Assembly: GCA_009823505.1 (NCBI GenBank)
Contig: VZQC01013876.1
Coordinates: 700,509 to 764,508 of the forward strand
From: Rhizomys pruinosus
Taxonomy: Eukaryota; Chordata; Mammalia; Rodentia; Spalacidae
Direction of reading: 5' to 3'
Length of the DNA stretch: 64,000 nucleotides
Within the stretch, counting starts at the first letter, position 1. Each line of letters begins with the position of its first letter. Shown piece after piece: positions 34,308-47,667 of the stretch. The position numbers and the translations under genes are program-made. The notes under the pieces were generated by a model. It ran no database searches and had not been told where the DNA came from. It was given only the letters and a program-made list of their open reading frames with translations.

Positions 34308-37300
34308 GGTCCTTTGTGAGTCCGGGTCTTCCTTTAAGCCACAAACTGGCCTAGAATTCAATATGTGACCAGACGGCCTTGAAACACTTCCAAACGAGAA
34401 TCCGTCTGGCTCTGCTCCCAAGTGCTAGAATCAAAGACATGCTCCTAACAGAGACAGGACTCCGAAATTTACTGTTTAAAGGAAAAATAAAACCTAGAAC
34501 CTTTTCAAAATCTTCAAAGTAAAATGGGGAGGGAGGCTAGAGAGAAGGCTCAGTAGTAAGGACACTGGCTGCTTTCGTGCACGAAGACCCAGGGGTGATT
34601 CTCAGCACCCACATGCTAGCTATTAACCACTCATAACTCATATTCCAGTGGGATCTGATGCTCTCTTCTGGCCCTCCAAACACGCCTTGTGCATCAACAC
34701 CACAGTACACTTACAAACATGCAGCTGAAACCCTCATACACATAAAATAAAAATAATGCATCAGGAACGGAGAGATGGCCTCAATGGTTAAGAGCACCGA
34801 CTGACTCTTGCAGAGGACTGGGGTTCGATCCCAGCACCCACATGGCGGCTACAGAAGCATATTTAACCTCCAGTTTCCAGGGGAATCCGACGCCTCTTCT
34901 GACCTCCGGGAGCACACAAAATTGAACAAATCAGACAACCACAAAAAAAAATAATAACACATAACAAAATATAATTAATTAAAAAAAAATAAGTAATCCA
35001 AAAATTATTTTAAAAAGGAAAATAAAACACTATACCAAATTTTTATTCCTGTCTTAGACTGACCCATCAGAAAACTGTATTGTTGAACAATATTGTTTCC
35101 CCCTCCCCCAAAGACTGGTTCAACTTAAATGTCTTTTGGCATCATAGCCTCAGCTTAAGTGGACTGGCCTTGTGAAGACAACCATGGATCAGGTTTTGCT
35201 ATAGATTTGCAGCATGCAGTGTCCCCCACCTGAAAATCCATGCAGTAATGTTATTCAGATGTAGTTTTGTATTGGTTTGGTTTTTTTTGTGTGTTGTGTT
35301 GTTTGTTGCTCTTTCTTTTTGTTTTTTTCGAGACAGGGCTCCCTGTAGCCCCAGCTTTCCTGAAATCACTCTGTAGACCCGGCTGTTTTTTTTGAACTCA
35401 CAAAGATCCAGCCTGCCTCTGCCTCCAAGTGCTGGGATTAAAGGCATGCACCAACCCGCCCCACTTCAGATGTTCGTTTTTATTCAGTCTAAATTACCCA
35501 GCATTTATAATTTGCTTTGCTTCACTGGAACTACTCTTTTTCCCTTTCCATTTGTCAAAATAAAAAATAATTCACTTTTTTCTTTATTTTTTTTCATTTA
35601 TTATTCTTTGGCTTTGGCATCTAGAAAACTAATAGCCAAATTACGCACTGATTTTAAAAATAGTTGGGGTCAGCAGGTAAGGGTGCTTGCCAGCCAGGCT
35701 GACTCCTGAGTTCCAATCGTGGAAGCTCTTAAAGGTAGAAGGAGAGACTCCTGAAAATTGTCCCCTGAGTTACAATCAACGCACACCACAACACACACAC
35801 ACACACACCAACACACCACAACACATAATAAATGTAATTGAAATCTAATGTCAATGAGCAATCATTTTAAAAATATACATATGTCATATATAGTATAAGA
35901 CTTAATGTCCTCCTGGAATAACTGTATGTAACTACTGATCTATGTTTAGGGTTCACATTTTTTTTCCCTTTAATTTTATATACTCTCAAAAGAATTGTAG
36001 ATCTTCAGCCATATAATTATTACATGTCTGAAAGTAGTTGGTAAGTTAATTCGAAGGACTGGCTCAAAGAATGGACTGATATAGTTAAATTCTGCCCAAA
36101 ACAATAAACTCTTTGCAGAGGAAATTCTTTTTTTTTCTTTTTTTTATTATTTTACTGTTAATCTCTTAAGTGTATGAATGTACTGTCCTGCATCAAGCTG
36201 TGCACCCGTGTCGTGCAATGCGCGGAAGTCAGAAGAGGGTCTCGGATTCCCCCTGGAACGGGAGTTCCTCCTCTGGAATTGGAGTTTCAGACAGCTCTCG
36301 AGCCGCCCATGTGGGTGGCTCGGGATCGAACCCGGTCCTCCTGCAAGAGTGTCGGCGCTCTTAACCGTAGGGCATCTCTCCAGCCCCCAGAGGAAATCCT
36401 TAAATAAGACTGAGAGAAAGATACAGGACCATTATGGCAGGAATGCATGAAACTTGGGGTGGGGTGGGGGAGGAAGGGAGGGGGGGACAGGGGAATATGC
36501 TAAAACTGAACTGAAAATTTTATGATCAAATACACTAATGCCCAATAAAGTATTATATTAAAAATCAACATAATATATATATATGGTCTTTTTGAACAGT
36601 CCCCCTGTGCCCCAGCTGTCCGCGACTCATTATGTAGACCACAATGCCCTTGAACTCACAGGTGTCCTGCCTGCCTCTGTTTTGAGTGCTGGGATTAAAG
36701 GCTAAAGATATTTTTATTCAAATACCATTAGACATCTACAGAAGGGAGCCTTAGGATGATGTTGGTAAAATGTAGAAAATGTCAGTTATGGAAAACAAAC
36801 TTTCATAGGTCTATTGTACAACAAGGTGGACCCCATAATGAGCAATATTTGTCTGAAATTTGCTAGGAAAATAGACCTAAGTTTTCACCACAAAATATTA
36901 TTAACAATACGAAATGTTATTTATGTTAGTTAGGTAGTCTACCAGGCACACATATTTAAAATATTTGTGAATGATAACTATGTATAACTTTCATGTGCTA
37001 ATTTAAACAAAATTTTAAAAAGCATACATTCAAGAATTTTCAAATTTTGATTATACTATGTAACCAGTATTCAGATTAGGAAATTGATGATTGTAGCAGT
37101 CTCCTTGAGCCTATTTCTAAACCTTACCCAACATTCAAACACTATGTTGACACTAAAGACCATGAATTATTCTGGTCGGCTTTATGTTTTTTTTGTTTGT
37201 TGTAATGTTTTAGGTTAGGGTCTCACTCTGTGGGTGTGGCTGGCCTGAGAACCCACTATGTAGACAAGCTGACCTTGAACTCTTAGAGATCTGGCCTGTG

Positions 37301-40300
37301 TCTGTCTCACAGTAGTAGGATTAAAGGTGTGGCCACCACACTCAATGTTTTTGTCTTTTTTATAAACGAAATCGCACAACTGTATATTGTGCCTGGCTTT
37401 TAAATAACTTCATTCATGCTGTTTTATGAAGTTGTGGATTGTTCATTCTCATTGATAGAAGTAGTCCAGTGTGTGAATGTGTTTTAATCTATTATATTCC
37501 CCATTGTGGAGCATTCTATAGTGAGTGATGATATACACAATTTAAAAGATATCATTTTGTGAATATATTTACACATCCCACAGAGACTATATTAAGCAGT
37601 AGAATTTCTAGGTCATAGAAGTGCACATGTGTCGAGCTTTTCTGTATTTTAGTTTTCAGTGTGACTTTTACTCCCCTCAACAAAGCCTGAGAGTTCTAGT
37701 TGCTCTGTGTCCATCCTAACATTTTACATTGTTTTGTCTTTCTTTTAAAATTTTTTTAATTAATTTAAATTTATTTTTGTATGTGTCTAATTGTACGTCC
37801 TACTGTAGGTTTGTGCACCGTGTTGTGCATGCCACGAAGGTCGAAGAGCATGTTGGATTACCCTGGAACTGGCGTTAAAAATGGTTCTCAGCCACCATTG
37901 TGGGTGCTGGGGATCGAACCCGGGTCCCCTCGCAAGAGCGTCGGCATTCTTCACTGCTAGGCCATCTCTCCAGGCCCCTGTTTTGCTCTTTCTTATTTTG
38001 ATGGATGTACATAGCAAAATTTAATAACTGTGTCAAGCCCTGTAATCTTGGTGTCTGTGGTTCTAACGTCCCTCCTTTTTTTTTTTTTTTTTCTTTTTGG
38101 TCTTTTTGAGACAAGGGCCTCCCTGTTCTTAGACCCAACTAGCTGGAACTTACTAGTTAGACCAGGCTGGGTCTTGAACTCACAAAGATCCACCTGCCTC
38201 TGTCTCTCCAAGTGCGAGATTAAAGGTGTGCGTTAACATGCTGACCCTAACTTCTCCTTTCTTAAGGTTTTATTCTAGTTATATTTCCTTGAGATTTATC
38301 TATTCATTTGTTGTTGTTTATGGCTTTGGGGATCAGATCTAGGGCTGCACATATGCTAAACACACACTACCCTTCCACATCACCCCACATTCTTTTATTT
38401 TTCATTTATTCTTTATGTCGTTTGAATTGTACTTGTCTGCATGAGGTACTGGCAATCTGTGTCGTGCAATTGCCACGGAGGTCAGAAGAGGTCGTCGGAT
38501 CCCCTGGACCTGGAGTTAAAGACGGTTCTCAGCCACATAGTGGGGTGCTGGGAATCAAACCCTGGGTCCTCTGACAAGAGCAGTCGGTGCTCTTTAACCG
38601 CCTAGGGGCCATCTCTCCAGCCCCTAACCCACAATTCTATCTACTAAATTTTAAATGACATATATTAAGTTGCCCTACAGCCATTAAAAACCAATGTGAT
38701 ATAGATACGAGAAGAAAGCCTAGCTACTAGTCATACCTACATACATACATACATACATACATACATACATAGATGCTTGAATACCATAGAGAGATATCTG
38801 AATGAATGGATTAATGGATGGAATGAATATGGAGAGTCTATAGCTAATGGAGCTGTGGTGTTTGAATGAGTGTACCCCAGAGGCTTAAGTATTTCAGACA
38901 TTTTGTCTCCAGTTGTGGCGACTGTTGCTGGAGGTCTTAGATGGTGTGGCCTGTGCTGGAGGAAGTACGTTATTGGGCACAGGCTTGTGAGTTTAACAAG
39001 GCTTGCCTGTCTCCAGTCTCTCTCTCTCTGCTATCCTGTGCTCATGGCGAGATGTGGACCCTTGGGCTTGGCTGTCTCCAGCCCGGCCACCATGCTTCGC
39101 TGCCACCATAATGGACTCTAATCTCCCTGGAACCAGCAATCATAAGCTCAATAAACTCTTCTTTATAATGTCCCCTGCTCATGGTGGTTTTATCACAGCA
39201 ACAGAACAGAATGCACTAATACAATGCCATTTATTCCAAAAATCCTAACTGCTCAGCAATAGGGAAGCAGAGGCAGGCAGATCTCTGTGGAGTTGCAAGT
39301 CCAGCCTGGTTCTACAGAGTGAGCTTCCAGAACAAACGTGTGGGCTAAAGGGAGATCTGTCTCAACAAGAGCCAAAGAAAAAAATCTAATGTCAACAGAT
39401 GTGGGCAGTCTTAGAACTTAGGAGACCAAGGCAGGTGTAGTGCTGTAATCTCAGTGCCAGTCTAGACTATATACTGAGTCTGGGTGAACCTGGTCTACAG
39501 AGTAAAACCTTGTCCCCCCTCCCCAAATTCTAGGCTTTTCCCTGTCCTCTGTCATACATCCACTTGGTTGAAAATTAGCATTAATTTAATCCTATAACCT
39601 GTCCTGAAAAACAACTTTCCACCAATTCTTAGTGCTACACTTTTAGTTTAATGTCTTCATCCTTTCTTAACACTACTAGTGTAGTAGTCTCCTGTGCATA
39701 CACTGCCATTTTAATTTCTCTTTCTCTTTTTCATTCCCAATTTCTTCCCACCAGAAATTGAATTCTACTTAAAGAAAAAGACACTCTAAAAGTACAGATG
39801 GTGCCAATCTCTTTCCTGTCTGTCATATAAGATGAGGCTTCCATTCTTTGTCAGCCACGTTTGAAGAGTAACATTAGGTCACACCATGAGAACCTAGATT
39901 CTTGCACTAAGGTGTTATTGGTGTTAACTCAAGAATATGATTTTCAAGCTGGCTATAGTGGTACTCACCAGTAGTTCCAACACTTAGGTTCTTCTTAGCC
40001 ACCATGTGGGTAATGGGAATAAACCTGGGTCGCTGACAAGAGCAGTCGTGCTCTTACGTTGAGCCTGCGACCGGCCCCAACATCTCAATCTCAATAGCCT
40101 TTATACCCCCTTCTCCACTGGACCCTCCCACAGCTCGCCCCTCCCCCTCCAGCACACCCGGTCAGACATTCTGTCATTTGTGTTAGCGGTGTATTGTGCC
40201 AGAATTAATCTCCCAAGTCATTCCTCAGTGCCAAGTTTACCCTCTGAGCTCTATCTAGTCAGGCTATCCAGAGTCCTCCCGCACTTAAAGAAGGCCACTT

Positions 40301-43300
40301 CTTCATCACCCAACCAATCAGCTAGCAACATTTCTTCAGCTAAAGACTGGGTTCTGCTACCCATTTCTGCAGTTCCATCTGCTGGGTTTTTGTCTGGTTA
40401 AGCTTGCATGGTCTTGTGCATGCTGACAACAATGCTGTAGGTTCATATGAACAGGGTTCCTGGAGCTTGTAGAATTCTATTTCCATATGGTCTTGCGACC
40501 ACCTCCCCTGCTCTACCATCTTTCACACCCATCTCTTCCTCAATATTCCCTGAGCCCTGGGTGGGTGAAGCTGAATCATAGGCGACCTGTCCATGGCCAA
40601 CCCACTCCGTACACTCCTAATCTCCATGATTTAGACCATTCTCCTGATCTTCTGAGGTCCTGGCCTTACTGTTTGCTTGGAGGGAGCTTCCTTAATGAGA
40701 GGTTAGAAATTAATTAAAGGCCCTCCTGGCCCTTGTTCTATGTTGCATGAACCTTATGGTGTAGAGGGTTGCATTGTAGATGTGTCGCTTAGGCTTGAGC
40801 ACTTCAAGACAAGTGTCTGTGTGTGGTGTCCAGTTGTGGTCCTCTGAAGTTCTTCAATCTGGTGGCAAAGAAGCTTTTATTAAGTGGTGTCTGGGATATT
40901 ATCGTAAACATAAGGATACCTTTTCATATTAGTAAATAATTAGTTTATCCTGTTTTTTAAAAAATTTTCTTATAGATTATTGTGTGTTTTGCATGTGGGA
41001 CATGTGTAACACAGCCCACACCATGTGAAAGTCAGAGGGCAACTTTTGGGAGTTGGTTTCTCCCTCCACATGGATTTTTGGGGGTAGAAACCCCCTGGTC
41101 ATCAGACTTAGTGTCAATGGGCCTTTACCCACTGCCATCTTGCCAGCCTCCCGAGTTATTTCTTAATCCCAAGAGATCAGACTGCTAACCCTTTCCCTCA
41201 AACTTTGGCTTTTGTTTTCTTACCTAGTCCTACAATTATAATTCCTCTGATACTGTGTTTGGTCATATGCATCTTTCTACCTCCCCAAATACATTGCTAA
41301 CTCTAACTTTATTTCTGTTGGATCCCTCTAATAGAGGAACCTGATAGCAATGTAGAACTCTTTTTACATTTCTATCTCATGACCGAAGAGCTCTCTAGCT
41401 TTCACTAACTGTAAAGAAAATGAGAAGCTTGAATGATCAGCAAAGACATATGCAATGTATTTCATAAATACACCATGATTGACACTCCTTAAATAATTAA
41501 TGTGAGAGGTATTTAATAGAGAAATTTAATGCGGGAAAATACTTCAGTATTTTTTTTTTTTTTTGTGGTCTTTTCGAGAAGGGGTCTCCCTTAGCCCCAG
41601 CTTTCTGGAACTCACTCTGTTAGACCAAGGGCTGGCCTTGAACTCACAAAGAATCCCCTGGCTCGCTCCCGAGTGAGTGCTAGGATTAAAGGCGTGCACA
41701 CCACACTCTGGCTACTACGTCAATATTTTTTTTGAAATTGTGGAAAAATAAAATTTATCATATTCCTATTTTATTTCCATATTTTAATTTTTCCCTGCAT
41801 GTGACAAGATGACTCAGCAGGTAAAGCACTTGCATGTCTAAGCTTAATGACCTGAATCCATCCCAGGACCTACAGGGTGGAAGAGCGAACCTAGTCCTAT
41901 GAGTTATTTGGGCTTCGGCCGCCAGCTGCAGGACACACATCCTGACAAAAGAAGCTTGGAGCTGGTTTTCAGATTCAGCCTTTCATACATCATTAATTGC
42001 TTGGTTTACATACATAGGCACTATCATTTTTTCAATGCTAAGGAGATGACACAGGCCTCACACATGCTAGGCCAGTCTCTGCCTACTAGAGTCTAATCCT
42101 CCATCCTTCCCCTTTCATTAATGTGTTTTTATGTAGATTTCCTAATTTATGCAGCCAGTTCAAAACTCTACACTGAGAGATGTTTTCCATCAAGTATCTC
42201 TTTCGTTCCCATTGTTACCTTTCAGATCAACCATTCACTGGCTTGCTTACTAGTTCCTGCTATTTGAAAACAGGAACTTACTTACACCTTCTTAAAATAA
42301 GTATGAATAATCTTTATGTTTTAACACTGGGCCCAAAGAACAATTGTGAAAATTGCAAATATTGCAAAGTTTCTACTTATCTTAAGCTGTGGTTATGGAT
42401 CTATCTTGTAAAATCTGCTTACTTGCTTTACCTTTTGGGAGGGTCTTTTTAGTTTCAGAAAGTCCTCATTTATACTTAAGCTGATTTTGAGTTCACTAAT
42501 GTCGCTCGAGGCTGGCATCAACTCAAGGTGATCCTCCTGTCTCAGCCTTGTAGATTCCTTCCTAACAAACAAAACAAAACAAACAAACAAAAAACAAGCC
42601 ACACACACACAATTAAGAAAGATTTCTTTTGTAATTGTAAACTTCTGAAGATGAAGGGCTAAAACATTGGGACCTGTCATTTCCCTTCACACACACAACG
42701 TAAAACCAAAATTTAAACCGATAATACTGAAATTAATTTTATATGTGCTTGGTTTTTGTTGTTTTCAAAACCAAGGAGGTCTGCAATATGTTAGCCCATG
42801 CTGACCTTGAATTTACCATCCTCCAGCCTCAAACTCTCCAGTGCACATAAGATTACAGGCCTGTATCCACGGAAACCTGCCCATTTGCTAATTCCAAACA
42901 ACAAGAAAATAAACTAACCCAAACCAAGTAACATGGGATTCTTTTCCCTCTACAACCACTGAGAGGAGGGACCGAAAACTTGGACCTCTCATTTTCTTTC
43001 CATTAAATTTAAAAAGAATTTTTTTGAGACAGGGTCTTACACATAGTAACCCGAGTTGTCCTGAAAATTCTCATTGTTGGACCAGGTTGCCCTCAAACTC
43101 ACAGAGATCCACTGCCTCTCTGCCTTCTGATTGATGGATTAAAAGACTTGTACCACATGCTGGCATAAAAAGTATAGTTAAGACAAAGATGCAGAAATTT
43201 ATTAATTTATTTATTTATAATTATTTATTTTTTCTTTGATTTGTTGAATCGGTCTCCCTGCAGCTGTCCGCACCCCTGAAGCCGTGTACCAGGTCGCATG

Positions 43301-45246
43301 ACCCATCACGTACGCCATTCAACCCCGCCCGCACTGCCCATCGGCACTTTCTGTTTTGACGTTCCTATGGTCTGAGACAGATGCTGACCTTAACGTGCCC
43401 ATTCCGTCTCTGCCTCCTCACTCTGGCAAGTCTGGTAGACACGAGGCCATCGCACCAGTCCGTTTCTCCAGGCCACTTTACACCGAAGCCTTACCTTGTT
43501 GCGCGGCGGCTAGGATTTTGGTAGTCTTCTTCTGTTTTTCTCTCTTTTCTTGAACTTCTCTAACATAATTTGCTTCCTCACCGATCAAACTTCGAGACCA
43601 CTCACCCACTTTCTTTAAGACAATTCCCAGCTTACAAAGACCTTCACGAGCATCTTGTAATCTCCTCATGACTGAGCAGTTACAAAACATCAGTTAACAC
43701 ACTACCCATTTTAAAAAGAGGTCAACTAGACCAGCACACTCATAAGCCGGTTTAAAGTATACTCCAGTAATTGGGTTAGTGACGTGCCTAAGCACATATC
43801 CGTTGTGCCTGGACTGCTGCCCCATTCACTTTTAATGCAGATGCCTCACTGCTGTACGTTCAACTTAATGAAAGTGCTTTGCGCACCTTACTGCTGACAC
43901 ACTGAAACGCGAGTGATTCTTGATTACTGCACTATTGCACACCCTATTGCGTCTCTATCCCAGAATTAACATCGCTAGTGACTCATGTATATTCAGTGTG
44001 CATAGCATCACGCTTTAGCAAATTACTCCCCCAAAGAAAAATCTCAATGTCTTCCATCGAACATTTAATTTGCCCCATTTCCATTCTCTTCTTGTTCACA
44101 TTTTGTCATTGGCCCCTCTTGTTCAATCTATCCTGACTCTTTATTCCTAGTCGTTCTAACCCCTAACAATACCCAATCCTCTACTGCGATAAGTCCACCA
44201 AGTCATTCAACTTAATGCTTACGAACTCGCATTTAACTCTTCTATTATCGAAATTACCTTAGTATTTTAGAAAAGGGTAATTTAGGAAGGCATATATGTA
44301 GACTCTGCATTTTAATTAGGAAGACTCAGAGTGAAATGAACCACTGACAGTAACAGATGACTACTTCTAAAAGCTGCATTACTATTTGATGTATGTTCAG
44401 TATTTTCTTGTGGATAATAAGTCCTATGACTTGTTTTAAGAAAAGTGACAGGACTAAAACAATTAAAAAAGACAAAGCTGCTCTTTTTTAATCATCTGCT
44501 CATAAATAAAACTGAGCTGTGAATTATTTCCAGGGAAGCAATTGACAAAGTATAAGTAAATCACTCTAAAGACTAAAGCTGTCTCCATTTTTTGAATGTT
44601 CAAACTATACGTCTCTCCTTGCTCCATGATGAATTTCCTTTGACAAATAAATATTTACAAAGCATGAAATATAGACTTTGTGTACTTCCTCAGGCCATAG
44701 TATACTGTTTATACTAAAATTTAATGTTTTTCATCTCAAATACACCAAAATAGAGCATAACTTAAAAGTACTTCTCTCTTGTAGCAGACTGGTCCTAATC
44801 TTTCTTAGATAATATGGCACTGTGAATTTTCAAGTTAGGAAGGAAAAATAAAGCCCTGTCATTTCTGGATTAATCAGAAAATTTTGAGCGCATTTGGGGG
44901 TTTGGAGAAGCCAATAAAGTCTGATAAAATAGAATTCTTTAACCCCCACTGTCGGGCCAAGAAAGGGAAAACAATCTTCTTCCCAGTTCCAAAGAAAATT
45001 CTTTCTTCCTTGGGTAGATCAAAGGGTTAATTTGCGATTTGAGAAAAGACTATGACTTCCCCTATTTTTTCTTAAATGTGGTGGTGTGTGGGAGGAAGGT
45101 AGAGAGGCCCCAGAATGAATTTACTAATTGGGGTTTTCACCTGCTGTGAGTCTAATCGAATACAAAGCCTTATTTGTAGCTGAAGAGGAAGAGAGATTAT
45201 GCAAAGTGTCAAAATTTCTGCCTAGTTTTGGAAATTCCCATTATTT
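34308..45246 (-). other. Inverted duplication 2, right arm (noisy fold-back copy)
   Basis: This is the reverse complement of 23733-34300, including the same B1, B2, B3 and ID insertions and the LTR-like repeat at the same relative sites. Quality varies: 44.26-45.24 kb is close to identical, while 43.19-44.26 kb and many SINE copies are riddled with base losses and substitutions typical of unpolished single-molecule reads. It ends at an N (45247). About 330 bp at 35.82-36.15 kb has no counterpart in the left arm. Short ORFs in this arm are artefacts. Confidence 0.9.
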
Positions 45247-45247
45247 N

Positions 45248-45310
45248 AAAAAAAAAAAAAAAAAAAAAAGCAATAATAAAATAAATAAATAAATAAATAA
45301 AAATAAATTT
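45248..45310. repeat. Poly-A / (AAAT)n tract at contig join
   Basis: Poly-A begins immediately after the N at 45247 and passes into (AAAT)n. Confidence 0.9.
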
Positions 45311-45519
45311 GGGAAACTGTTAATCTCAGGATTTAGCAAAATAAAACTAAACTGTAGGAAGTTGGTATTCAAACTATGTTTGTGAAATTATCGGACGGAA
45401 AGGTAACAAAGTTATAAAACAAAATTATCAAACAGTTATGACTCATATTCATCAATACAATATATTAAAATGTATGTATGACATCAATGCTATACATTAA
45501 TCTAAATCTTTTTTTAATT

Positions 45520-45748
45520 TAAAAAATTTTTTTTATTTTTTTATTTTTTATGTATATGAATGTACTGTCTGCATGTAGGTCTGTGTACCCGTGTCATGCA
45601 ATGCTGAGAAGGTCAGAAGAGGGCGTCAGATTCCCCTGGAACTGGAGTCAAAGATGGTTCTCAGGGGTCATGTGGGTTCTGGGAATCGAACCCTGGTCCT
45701 CTGCAAAAGCAGTCGGCACTCTTAACTGCTAGGCCATCTCTCCAGCCC
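45520..45748 (-). repeat. B2 SINE with target-site duplication
   Basis: Body ends GGCCATCTCTCCAGCCC. TAATCTAAATCTT occurs on both sides. Confidence 0.95.
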
Positions 45749-46146
45749 TAATCTAAATCTTAATAAGTGGCCAGGTGTTAAACAATTCCAACTTGGAAAT
45801 CACTAGTGTCACTCAAAGTAACAATAATTGTAACTATTTATCCACTATTAGTTAACTTCAAACCAGCTTAAAAGGTTTTTGTATTTGTGTATTAGTTTTA
45901 CAGGTGAGAAAACTGAGATACCAAGAAATGAAACTTTCTCAAGGACCTATGAGTAGCAACTGGCAGAATTGAACTGTGTAACTGAAGTATTGAGGAACAC
46001 CCAACTCTTCCCTAACTACTGTCATTCTGCCCTGATACAAAGTTTTCCAAGTGCAGGTCATTAATAGTGGATCATGAAATGTATATGTAACCATGTGTAT
46101 GTATGCATGTGCATGAATTGACATTAGGATGAAATAGAAAGCAAAT

Positions 46147-46400
46147 TTTTTTTGTATTTTTGACTTTTTGAGACAGGGTCTCCCTATAGCCCCAGGTGGC
46201 CTGGAACTCACTCTGTAGACCAGGCTGTCCTTAAACTTGTTAGATCCGCCTGCCTCTGCCTCCCAAGTGCTAAGATCAAAGGCATGGGCCACCAGGCTTA
46301 AGGACGGTTCTTAGCTGTCATGTGGTTGCTGAGAATCGAACCTGGCTCCTCTGCAAGAGCAGTCGGTGCTCTTAACCACTGAGCCATCTCTCCAGCCCCC
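46147..46400 (-). repeat. B2-B1 composite SINE, copy 2
   Basis: On the minus strand the B2 head (GGGGGCTGGAGAGATGGCTC to GCTAAGAACCGTCCTTA) passes straight into B1 (AGCCTGGTGGCCCATGCC to GAGACCCTGTCTCAAAAAG). The junction falls at the same B2 position as at 8513-8766. No clear target-site duplication was seen. Confidence 0.7.
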
Positions 46401-46493
46401 CATTCTTTTTATCTTTGTTTTTTTTTGTTGTTGTTGTTCGTTTGTTTGTTTGTTTGTTTTACAGTGGATTGGTTAAAAATGATGAGAACTCTG

Positions 46494-46735
46494 GGGCTGG
46501 AGAGATGGCCTAGCGGTTAAGAGCGCCAACTACTCTTGCAGAGGACTGGAGTTCGATCCCCAGTGCCCACATGAGAACCGTCTTTAACTCCAGTTCCAGG
46601 GGAATCCGACGCCCTCTTCTGACCTCTTCGGCATTGCACCACACGGCACCACACGGGTGCACAAACCTACATGCAGACAGTACATTCATACACATAAAAA
46701 TAAATAAATAAAATAAAATAAAAACTTTAAAAAAA
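46494..46735 (+). repeat. B2 SINE
   Basis: GGGGCTGGAGAGATGGCCTA to (AAAT)n. It has a short duplicated GCACCACACG unit and lacks the TGGTGGCTG segment after CCCACA. Confidence 0.95.
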
Positions 46736-47501
46736 TGCTGAAAACTCCTGAGTCTTCTGCATAAAGAAATATGTGGTCTGCCACATAATTCTGTATATTG
46801 TAATTTCTGTAGACTAGGGCTAGGAAAAAAGTGGGGAACTGTGGATGTGCGGTACCATTCCCTGGCTGGAGACTGAGCAAGAGAGGAGGGGGGATTAAAA
46901 ATTTCAGGATGGAAGGAAATTGAGGGAAAGGTTTAACAACTCTGAAGTTACAGTCACACTGGGAGCCACCAGAATGAGGAAAGAAAGGCTCTCAGTTTCA
47001 AGGGTGGTTCCTTGGCGAGCTGTTTGTTTGGTGGACTGTTTAGGAGTATTCGAGAAATCACTCAGCCATTTTTTTTCCCCTTCCAAATGGCATGGTGATA
47101 TTGTCACATTGCAGAAGGGGGAAAAAATTCTGCAGAAGTACTATCAAGGAGAATAACAAGTAGCTCACACTACTACACACAGCTGTATGTTCTCTGTCGG
47201 AGCAATACACTTCAAAACATAAACTGAGAAATAATCCTGCTCTCACCCAGAAGCGAGACCCATAATTTGAAGCCCTAGCCAGCAGGCCTAGATTTAGGCA
47301 TTCCAATTTGCAAGTGCGTTTATCTGAAAGAATGATGCAATTTTAGGACTGCATGATCCTCATTCTATTTTAAAATTTTAAAACTTTATTTATTTTCCTC
47401 ATTCTACATTATACCTACAAATTCATCATAAGTACTTGAGAAATTTATAGAAGTGTTCAGGAAGGCTGCTAATCATGATTCCTTTAAAAAAGAGAAAATT
47501 C

Positions 47502-47660
47502 AGCCAGGCGTGGTGGTGCACGCCTTTGATCCTAGCACTTGGGAGGCAGAGGTAGGCGGATCTTTGTGAGTTCAAGGCCAGCCTGTTCTACAAAGCGAGT
47601 TCCAGGACAGCCAGAGCTACAGGGAGACCCTGTCTCAAAAAGACCAAAAAAAAAAAAAAA
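47502..47660 (+). repeat. B1 SINE
   Basis: AGCCAGGCGTGGTGGTGCAC to GAGACCCTGTCTCAAAAAG, poly-A, ending at the N gap. Confidence 0.95.
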
Positions 47661-47667
47661 TATATAA

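Noticed and set aside
43356..43690. Apparently unique GC-richer coding segment at 43.2-44.2 kb
   Set aside because: It is a heavily error-laden reverse copy of about 24.7-25.6 kb, recognisable from shared blocks in the same order.
23733..45246. Large palindrome as a genuine X-linked ampliconic inverted repeat
   Set aside because: Unequal error load between arms, N marks at the boundaries and a 7-bp spacer favour a fold-back read. The two smaller palindromes can be shown to be reversed patches by L1 target duplications.
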